DNA from: CAYOBW01 sp964402115
GTDB taxonomy: Bacteria; Verrucomicrobiota; Kiritimatiellia; UBA8416; CAYOBW01
Length of the DNA: 11,272 nucleotides
Direction of reading: 5' to 3'
Assembly: GCA_964402115.1 (NCBI GenBank)
Contig: CAYOBW010000230.1
Coordinates: forward strand, 1 to 11,272
A program made the position numbers and the translations under genes. The notes under the pieces were generated by a model. The model was not told the origin of the DNA, did no database searches, and saw only the letters and a program-made list of their open reading frames with translations. How positions within the stretch are numbered: position 1 is the stretch's first letter; each line of letters begins with the position of its first letter. Below are positions 6,345 through 11,272 of the stretch, in pieces.

Positions 6345-8556
6345 AGCGGCGCGCTGGATCATCCTGGGCGCGGCCGGGCTTCTCCTGCAGGGGCTGCCGG
6401 CCGGCGCAAGTGCCAAACGTTTCCACGAGTGGGACGGGAGCCGGACGGTCCCCACCCACCGCATTCTCCTCCGCGACGAGGACGGGGAGAAGATCGTTCC
6501 GCAGGTCAGGCAGAGCCTGCCGATGTCCACGCGGGCCACGTGCGGCGCCTGCCACGACTACGAGCGGATCAGCCATGGCTGGCACTTCAACTACCTCGAT
6601 CCGAACGCCCCGGCGGGCCGGCCGGGCGAGCCGTGGATGCTCGTCGATGCAGGTACCGGTACGCAGGTGCCCCTCTCGTACCGCGGCTGGCCGCGGACGT
6701 GGCAACCGGCCGCGCTCGGCCTGACCACCTGGGACTTCGTGCGCATGTTCGGCCGGCATCTGCCCGGCGGCGGCGCGGGCGCCGCCCCGGACGAGGCCAC
6801 CGACACCGCGGCGCGCTGGGATGTTTCCGGCAAGCTGGAGATCAACTGCCTGGCTTGCCACAACGCCTCGACGCTGCACGATAACTCGGAGTGGGCCAAG
6901 CAGATTGCGCGCGAGAATTTCCGCTGGGCGGCAACGGCCGCCGCGGGGTTCGGCGAAGTGGGCGGCATGGCTTCGCGCTTGCGCGCGACGTGGAACGTCT
7001 ACCAGGGGCCCAACCTCGACGATTCGGAATACGCCGTGGCGCCGTACGTCCGCTACGACCTGCAGGCGTTCGACAGGAAGTGCCGTGCCTTCGTGGATGT
7101 GCCGGCGCATCCGCTCGATCGCCAGTGCCAGTACTGCCACTCCGCCGCGGTCGTGGGCCAGCCACGCCAGGAGACGGACCCGGATGTGCACACCCGCGCG
7201 GGTATGGCCTGCACGGCCTGCCACCGCAACGGGATCGACCATGGCATCGCACGCGGCGCCGCCTGCCCCGGCGGCGAAGCGTCCAAGGGCGCGACCACCG
7301 CCCAGGCCGAGAGTGTCACGTGCCAGGGGTGCCACATCGGACGCGCCAAGCCCGACAGTCTGCTCGTGCGCGGCGGCCGCCTGGGAGCACCTGTCCCGGC
7401 ACACAAGGGACTGCCGCCCATCCACCTGGAGAAACTCGCCTGCACGACCTGTCACGCGGGCACGTGGCCTGCTCCGCAGCCCGTGGCGGCGCGCACCTCC
7501 CGGGCCAACCGCCTCGGGATCTTCGGCGTAGCCACCTGGGCAACGGACGAGCCGGACATCGTCGAGCCCGTGTTCCTCAAGGACGCGGATGGCAAGGTCG
7601 CCCCGCATCGCATGACGTGGCCCGCCTTCTGGGCGCGCATCGAGGGCGACAAGGTGTCGCCCCTCAAGCCGGAGGACGTTCAACCGGCGGCCAAAGGCAT
7701 CCTCGACGCGCAGTTGCAAGTCGCGCGCCTGTTGCGCGCCCTGCCGGTGGACACCAACGAGGTGGCCGTGCTCGCAGCCAACGGGCTTGTCCTGCGTGCC
7801 AACGCCGATGGCGGCCTCGAGCTTTTCGAGACCTGCACGGCAGGCGCCGTCACGGGCGTCACCTGGGCCGTGGTCCGCAATACCACGACGCTGGCGCCGC
7901 TGATGCCCGCGTTCGACGCAGCCGCGGAGAACCGCGACACGGCTCTCGANNNNNNNNNNNNNNNNNNNNNNNNNNNNNNNNNNNNNNNNNNNNNNNNNNN
8001 NNNNNNNNNNNNNNNNNNNNNNNNNNNNNNNNNNNNNNNNNNNNNNNNNTTGGAGACCGTCGGCCAGGGCTTTGCGTTCACCGAGGAGCAGGCCGCCCTG
8101 ACGCTCAAAGCCCTCGCGTCCGGCGACACGAAGAGCCGGTTCGGCTACGTATCGAGTGGCAAGCTCTTCACCCTCGATGCCGCCGGCGCACTGACCGCCG
8201 CGGAGCACCCCGCGGCCCAGCCCTGCGCCTGGCCGATTGCCCACGCCGTCAGGCCCGCCGCCCAGTCGCTGGGCGCCCGCAAGTGCACGGACTGCCACTC
8301 CGCGCAAGCGCCGTTCTTCTTTGCCACCGTAACCGCTGTGGGACCGCTCAAGACCGCGCGGGCCCACACGCAGCGGATGTATACGTTCGAGGGGCAGGAC
8401 GGCAATTTCCAGCGGTTGTTCGGCCTGACGTTCCTCGTGCGCTCCTGCTTCAAGGCGGTGATGTTCACGGCTGCCGGCATCGTTGCGGCGCTGCTGTTGC
8501 TGTATGGGCTGCCAGCCCTTCACCGTTTGACGAAATACCTGGCTGCCAGAGACTAG
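6337..8556 (+). CDS. Periplasmic multiheme cytochrome c with C-terminal membrane anchor (interrupted by assembly gap)
   Basis: Start GTG with GGAGG six bases upstream, overlapping the preceding stop by eight bases. A Sec signal peptide (about 1-26, ending GASA) precedes a haem-rich domain. CXXCH motifs begin at residues 69 (CGACH), 171 (CLACH), 264 (CQYCH), 292 (CTACH), 329 (CQGCH), 369 (CTTCH) and, beyond the gap, 640 (CTDCH). That gives at least seven c-type haems, attached in the periplasm. A hydrophobic helix at about 687-707 followed by the basic tail HRLTKYLAARD anchors the C-terminus with the tail inside. The stretch 374-537 lacks haem motifs and may be a separate domain. The frame is the same on both sides of the 100 Ns, but the gap length is arbitrary, so the nominal 739-residue length and continuity are uncertain. 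I do not recognise a named subfamily. Its neighbours suggest electron exchange with the quinone pool. Confidence 0.85.
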   Translation: MCKAARWIILGAAGLLLQGLPAGASAKRFHEWDGSRTVPTHRILLRDEDGEKIVPQVRQSLPMSTRATCGACHDYERISHGWHFNYLDPNAPAGRPGEPWMLVDAGTGTQVPLSYRGWPRTWQPAALGLTTWDFVRMFGRHLPGGGAGAAPDEATDTAARWDVSGKLEINCLACHNASTLHDNSEWAKQIARENFRWAATAAAGFGEVGGMASRLRATWNVYQGPNLDDSEYAVAPYVRYDLQAFDRKCRAFVDVPAHPLDRQCQYCHSAAVVGQPRQETDPDVHTRAGMACTACHRNGIDHGIARGAACPGGEASKGATTAQAESVTCQGCHIGRAKPDSLLVRGGRLGAPVPAHKGLPPIHLEKLACTTCHAGTWPAPQPVAARTSRANRLGIFGVATWATDEPDIVEPVFLKDADGKVAPHRMTWPAFWARIEGDKVSPLKPEDVQPAAKGILDAQLQVARLLRALPVDTNEVAVLAANGLVLRANADGGLELFETCTAGAVTGVTWAVVRNTTTLAPLMPAFDAAAENRDTALXXXXXXXXXXXXXXXXXXXXXXXXXXXXXXXXXXLETVGQGFAFTEEQAALTLKALASGDTKSRFGYVSSGKLFTLDAAGALTAAEHPAAQPCAWPIAHAVRPAAQSLGARKCTDCHSAQAPFFFATVTAVGPLKTARAHTQRMYTFEGQDGNFQRLFGLTFLVRSCFKAVMFTAAGIVAALLLLYGLPALHRLTKYLAARD
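7950..8049. other. Assembly gap of 100 Ns
   Basis: Exactly 100 Ns, the common placeholder for a gap of unknown size. It lies within the multiheme cytochrome gene, after residue 537. Missing sequence could contain further CXXCH motifs. Both flanks are coding and GC-rich. Confidence 0.98.
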
Positions 8557-8565
8557 GAGGCCTCC

Positions 8566-9093
8566 ATGTTTCGCATCCTTGCCGTTGTCGCCGTGGCCGT
8601 GGCGCTCGCGGCCGCCTTGCGGTTGCGTCGCACACTCCCGCGGGTTGTTGTCGCCGGTCCTGTCGGCGGGCGATTCCCCCGCATCGAGCGGCTGACCGCC
8701 GTCGCGGTTTGGGCCAGCTTTGCAATCCTGGCGCTGAGCGGGTTCTGCGGGGCGGCGCTGCTCGCTCGCCCGTTGAGCGGGTACCTGGTGCTCATCCATG
8801 TCGCCGGCGGCGCCCTCTTCGGTGTCGGCATGGCAGCCCTGCTGCTGCTGCGGGGCGACGCCTACGGGCCGGACGCCCCCGGAAAGCCCGCGCGATTCGC
8901 GACCGTGCAGAAGGCCTGTTTCTGGATCATCGCCGCAAGCACGGTCGTGCTGATACTCAGCATCGCCCTCGCCATGCTCCGCATCGTCGGCACGGACGGC
9001 CAACATCTCGCGACGCTCCTGCACCGCTACAGCGCCCTGGCTGCGCTGGTCGCGGCCATCGTCTACGCCGGCGCCGCCCGCGCGAATCGATGA
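8566..9093 (+). CDS. Five-helix membrane protein, possible cytochrome b-type electron-transfer subunit
   Basis: 175 residues with hydrophobic segments at about 2-19, 43-66, 73-95, 115-139 and 150-171. AGGAGG five bases before the ATG overlaps the cytochrome stop codon. Segment two begins RIERLTAVAVWASFAILALSG, reminiscent of the first helix of formate dehydrogenase gamma and cytochrome b561-type proteins (RxxHW...LTG), but the usual His is absent. His78 (LIHVAGGALFGVG) and His153 (LLHRYSALAALV) are near helix starts and could ligate one haem b; His147 is an alternative. Sitting directly after an anchored multiheme cytochrome c, it is a plausible membrane partner carrying electrons between quinone and the periplasmic haems. 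The location and helices are clear; the haem and the function are inference. Otherwise it is an unrecognised membrane protein. Its stop overlaps the apbE start (ATGA). Confidence 0.7.
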   Translation: MFRILAVVAVAVALAAALRLRRTLPRVVVAGPVGGRFPRIERLTAVAVWASFAILALSGFCGAALLARPLSGYLVLIHVAGGALFGVGMAALLLLRGDAYGPDAPGKPARFATVQKACFWIIAASTVVLILSIALAMLRIVGTDGQHLATLLHRYSALAALVAAIVYAGAARANR

Positions 9094-10037
9094 GCGGGCG
9101 TTCCGATAGCGGCGTGCCACCCTCCGCCCCCGCGCTGCACCGTTTCAGCCACGAGGCGATGACGACGACGTTCGATGTCTTCGTGGCGGGCGGGTTGCCG
9201 GACTATGCCCGGCAGGCGTCCCAGGCGGTGTTCGGGGTCATTGACCGACTGGAAGGCCTGCTCAGCCGCTACGACAGCGGCAGCGACATCTCGCGCGTCA
9301 ATCACCTGCGCCCCGGCGAGAGCATCGCCATCGCGGCGGAGGTCTGCGAGTGCCTGGCCCTGGCCGCCTGGACCCACGCGCGCACGGACGGGCTCTTCGA
9401 CATCTCCGTGGGTCCGGTCCTCGATTGGAGCCGGCAGCCACCGGCCGCACGCACCCCGGCCGCGCTTGAGACTGCGCGCCGCCGCGTGGGGCTCGGGCAC
9501 CTCGTCCTCGATCCGGCCGCCGGCCGGGCGGGGCTGCACGCCGGCGCCCCGCCGGGAGGCCTGACCCTCGACCTCGGCGGCATCGGCAAGGGCTTCGCGC
9601 TCGATCGCGCCGCGGACTTGCTGGAGGACTGGGACATCCGCGATTACCTGCTCGTCGCCGGGGGGAGCACGGTGCTGGCCGCCGGGCGGGGGACGGCCGC
9701 CGAGGGCTGGGACGTCGGCGTGGGCGGCCCCTGGGGCGTCGCCGCCGGCATCGCGTCACGGCGTCTGCGGAACGAGGCGTTGAGCGGTTCGGGCACCGAA
9801 GTCAAGGGCGCGCATATCGTGGAACCGCAGTCCGGCCAGCCAGCCACCGCACATCTCGCGGCCTGGGCCGTTTGCCCGTCCGCGACGCTGGCGGATGCGC
9901 TTTCCACCGCCTTCATGCTCATGCCCACGAAACGCGTCGCCGCCTTCTGTGCAGCCCAACCGGAGATTGCGGCCTATGTGGTTGAACCGGACGGCCGCCT
10001 GCTGACGTACGGAAAGGGCTCGCCCCATGGATGCTGA
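9090..10037 (+). CDS. apbE: FAD:protein FMN transferase (ApbE family)
   Basis: ApbE uses FAD to attach FMN covalently to Thr or Ser of target proteins, with Mg2+. 315 residues from the ATG overlapping the upstream stop (ATGA); no ribosome site is visible, so translation is probably coupled. Landmarks: HEAMTTTFDVFV (21-32), LEGLLSRYDSGSDISRVN (54-71), DGLFDISVGPVL (100-111), LTLDLGGIGKGFALDRAADL (158-177), YLLVAGGSTVLAAG (186-199), LSGSGTEVKGAHIVEPQSGQ (231-250) and PSATLADALSTAFMLM (263-278) with the metal-binding ADALST. The N-terminus has no signal peptide or lipobox, unlike most exported ApbE lipoproteins, so as drawn it would be cytoplasmic. I see no FMN-acceptor motif (S/T-G-A-S/T type) in the other visible proteins of this operon. 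The family call is secure; the target is unknown. Confidence 0.93.
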   Translation: MSGRSDSGVPPSAPALHRFSHEAMTTTFDVFVAGGLPDYARQASQAVFGVIDRLEGLLSRYDSGSDISRVNHLRPGESIAIAAEVCECLALAAWTHARTDGLFDISVGPVLDWSRQPPAARTPAALETARRRVGLGHLVLDPAAGRAGLHAGAPPGGLTLDLGGIGKGFALDRAADLLEDWDIRDYLLVAGGSTVLAAGRGTAAEGWDVGVGGPWGVAAGIASRRLRNEALSGSGTEVKGAHIVEPQSGQPATAHLAAWAVCPSATLADALSTAFMLMPTKRVAAFCAAQPEIAAYVVEPDGRLLTYGKGSPHGC

Positions 10038-10983
10038 CAGCACCCGTCAAATCGTCCATCCGCCCGCGTGGAAGCTGTGGTTTGCCGAGCTGCGTGCCCC
10101 GTTCCTGCTCTCCACGAGCCTGCCTGTCCTGGTCGGCACGGCACTCGCCTACGCCCAGACCGGACGCTGGGACTGGTCCCTCTTCATTCCCGCCGTACTG
10201 GGCGTGGCGCTCTGCAACGCGATGGCCAACGTGTTCAACGACTACTACGACCATCTGAGCGGCGACGACGCCCTCAACCAGGACTTCGTGCGACCCTTTA
10301 CGGGCGGCAGCCGCCTCATCCAGCAGGGCAAACTCTCGCCGCAGTCCGTTCGGCGCCTGGCCTGGGTTTGCGCCACCCTCGCCCTGCTCTGCGCCGCCTA
10401 TCTCGTCTACCGCGGGGGCGTCGTCATCCTGCTCATCGGCCTCGTTGGCCTCGTCGGCGCGTATGCCTACTCCGCCCCGCCCCTCAGCCTGGCGAACCGC
10501 GGACTGGGGGAAATGGCCGTTGGACTCAACGCGGGCCTCCTGCCCCTGCTGGCCGCGTACTACCTTCAGACCGGCAAGCTCGCGTGGAGCGCCGTGCTTG
10601 TTGGACTGCCGCTTACGTTGCTCATCGTCGCGATTCTCTTCATCAACCAGTTTCCCGACTATCGCGCCGATCTCGCGGTTGGGAAACGCAACTGGGTGGT
10701 GCGGCTTGGAAGGCGGCAGGCGGTGCCGCTGTATGCCGTGCTCGTCACAATCTGGGCCGTGCCGGTTCTGGGCGCGGTCGTCTACCGTCTGGCGCCGCCA
10801 CTCTCCCTCGCCGCGCTCGTGGCGCTGGTGCCGGCGGCGCAGGCGGTGCGCGTCACCATGGCGAACTACGAGACCCCCAGCCAGCTGGCGCCGGCCAGCG
10901 GCTTGACCATCGTCACGCACCTGCTCGTGGCTGTCGCGCAAACCGTAGCGCTGGTACTTGCCGGGCGCGCGCTTGCCCCGTAG
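10027..10983 (+). CDS. menA: UbiA-family prenyltransferase, probable 1,4-dihydroxy-2-naphthoate polyprenyltransferase (MenA)
   Basis: Integral membrane enzyme that transfers a polyprenyl chain to a quinone precursor; for MenA the product is demethylmenaquinone. 318 residues with about eight or nine hydrophobic segments, standard for the family. The first Asp-rich motif is ANVFNDYYDH (67-76) with Asp72 and Asp75, followed by FTGGSRLIQQGKLSP (91-105), YSAPPLSLANRGLGE (148-162), and the second motif NQFPDYRADLAVGKRNWVVR (207-226) with Asp211 and Asp215. The NQFPD and GKR pattern is typical of MenA rather than of haem O or ubiquinone prenyltransferases. AAGGG lies eight bases before the ATG, which overlaps the end of apbE by 11 bases. 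Placement in this operon ties the electron-transfer genes to quinone supply. UbiA family certain; MenA likely. Confidence 0.9.
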   Translation: MDADSTRQIVHPPAWKLWFAELRAPFLLSTSLPVLVGTALAYAQTGRWDWSLFIPAVLGVALCNAMANVFNDYYDHLSGDDALNQDFVRPFTGGSRLIQQGKLSPQSVRRLAWVCATLALLCAAYLVYRGGVVILLIGLVGLVGAYAYSAPPLSLANRGLGEMAVGLNAGLLPLLAAYYLQTGKLAWSAVLVGLPLTLLIVAILFINQFPDYRADLAVGKRNWVVRLGRRQAVPLYAVLVTIWAVPVLGAVVYRLAPPLSLAALVALVPAAQAVRVTMANYETPSQLAPASGLTIVTHLLVAVAQTVALVLAGRALAP

Positions 10984-10989
10984 CGACGA

Positions 10990-11004
10990 GGCTGCGTGGC
11001 AGCC
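10990..11004 (+). terminator. Hairpin just after menA, weak terminator candidate
   Basis: GGCTGC and GCAGCC pair perfectly around a GTG loop, seven bases after the menA stop. No run of T follows, so it is not a classical intrinsic terminator. It could protect the 3' end or act with Rho. Confidence 0.3.
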
Positions 11005-11030
11005 CGCGCGCCCCGGGTGCAACTGCGTTT

Positions 11031-11142
11031 CGGGGCATTGAGCTGGCTGGTAGCCCCGCCTACTCCGAAGGCGAGGACGGGGGGCTGTCAGGAGTCAGGT
11101 CGCGTTCGCAACGCCACCGGGCGCTGGGCCTCGGAGAGGCCC
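11031..11142. repeat. Cluster of short GC-rich inverted repeats
   Basis: Three perfect stems occur in about 110 bases: CGGGGC/GCCCCG (11031-11036 with 11053-11058), CGCCT/AGGCG (11057-11061 with 11069-11073, partly competing with the first) and GGGCCTC/GAGGCCC around a GGA loop (11126-11142). Such clusters fit an intergenic repeat element or a structured transcript end. High GC makes short stems common by chance. Confidence 0.35.
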
Positions 11143-11256
11143 GCGCCACGTGCGCCCGGCACTGGGTTGCACACCAAACCGCAAATGCGCCCGCCCGCTG
11201 CTTGCCCCGAATTGGCGCTTTCCCCCTGGGCCTTCATTGTGCTAATCCCCCCCGAT

Positions 11257-11270
11257 GCAAACGCGTTTGC
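11257..11270. promoter_or_regulatory. Perfect 14-base palindrome, candidate operator
   Basis: GCAAACGCGTTTGC is fully self-complementary. The half-site GCAAAC resembles those bound by LacI/GalR-family regulators such as PurR, but the centre is GC, not the CpG usual for that family, and the arms are two bases further apart. The regulated gene would lie beyond the edge or be the menA operon's neighbour. Confidence 0.4.
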
Positions 11271-11272
11271 TT

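Larger units (their letters stand above)
10984..11272. other. GC-rich intergenic region after menA
   Basis: 289 bases to the edge with no convincing gene. It holds several short hairpins between 10990 and 11142 and a palindrome at 11257-11270. It may separate the menA operon from a gene beyond the right edge. Confidence 0.6.

Noticed and set aside
4863..6539. Minus-strand frame of 558 codons opposite the oxidoreductase gene
   Set aside because: The opposite strand encodes an unmistakable Gfo/Idh/MocA protein with a strong ribosome site.
6891..9089. In-frame upstream extension of apbE through the cytochrome region
   Set aside because: The extension is out of frame with the haem motifs. ApbE homology begins shortly after the ATG at 9090, which overlaps the preceding stop.
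6319..9120. Minus-strand frame of 933 codons spanning the cytochrome and membrane protein genes
   Set aside because: It passes through the gap and is antisense to seven CXXCH motifs and the membrane helices; it has no coherent domain.
11088..11237. Minus-strand 49-codon frame beginning MKAQGESANSG in the terminal spacer
   Set aside because: A G-rich stretch lies eight bases upstream, but the peptide matches nothing I know, and the segment contains the hairpin cluster. Too weak to call a gene.
1..11272. CRISPR arrays, transposons, phage genes, tRNA or rRNA genes
   Set aside because: I saw no regular direct repeats with spacers, no transposase or integrase motifs, and no tRNA-like cloverleaf or rRNA sequence on either strand.

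Overview
The window is a GC-rich scaffold fragment with one run of 100 Ns, so it is probably a draft or metagenome assembly. Coding density is high, with overlapping start/stop codons. It carries a Tat-exported Gfo/Idh/MocA oxidoreductase, a multiheme cytochrome c operon, a MenA-type prenyltransferase and an RpiB-SHMT fusion. Together these suggest a menaquinone-using Gram-negative bacterium, perhaps of the Planctomycetes-Verrucomicrobia-Kiritimatiellota-Lentisphaerae group. That placement is inference from gene types, not from a marker gene.

The left half (1-4651) is a single minus-strand gene train read from right to left: purD, purE, a secreted S41-like protein, tsaC, a low-molecular-weight protein phosphatase, and an rpiB-glyA fusion that runs off the left edge. 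Gaps are -4 to 63 bases, and a plausible sigma-70 promoter lies before purD (TTGACT, 16 bases, TATGCT). The metabolic logic is coherent. RpiB makes ribose-5-phosphate for PRPP, SHMT makes glycine and one-carbon units, PurD consumes glycine, and PurE is a later purine step. The tail of the operon (tsaC, phosphatase, rpiB, glyA) has the same gene order as the ywlC-ywlE-ywlF-glyA region of Bacillus.

A 355-base divergent spacer (4652-5006) separates this from a plus-strand operon (5007-10983). That operon encodes a Tat-exported Gfo/Idh/MocA protein, a periplasmic cytochrome c with at least seven CXXCH haem sites and a C-terminal membrane anchor, a five-helix membrane protein with two candidate haem-ligating histidines, ApbE (FAD:protein FMN transferase) and a MenA-like prenyltransferase. 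Spacing is tight: overlaps of 8, 4 and 11 bases and one gap of 9. I read the middle part as a candidate quinone-linked periplasmic electron-transfer module, with the Gfo/Idh/MocA protein as a possible substrate-side partner. Donor, acceptor and flavinylation target are not visible. The 100-N gap interrupts the cytochrome gene.

The right end (10984-11272) holds no convincing gene. It contains several short GC-rich hairpins and a perfect 14-base palindrome (GCAAACGCGTTTGC) almost at the edge, a possible operator for a neighbouring gene outside the window.

The most unusual single-gene observations are the RpiB-SHMT fusion and the S41-family protein in which both catalytic positions (Ser and Lys) are Asp.
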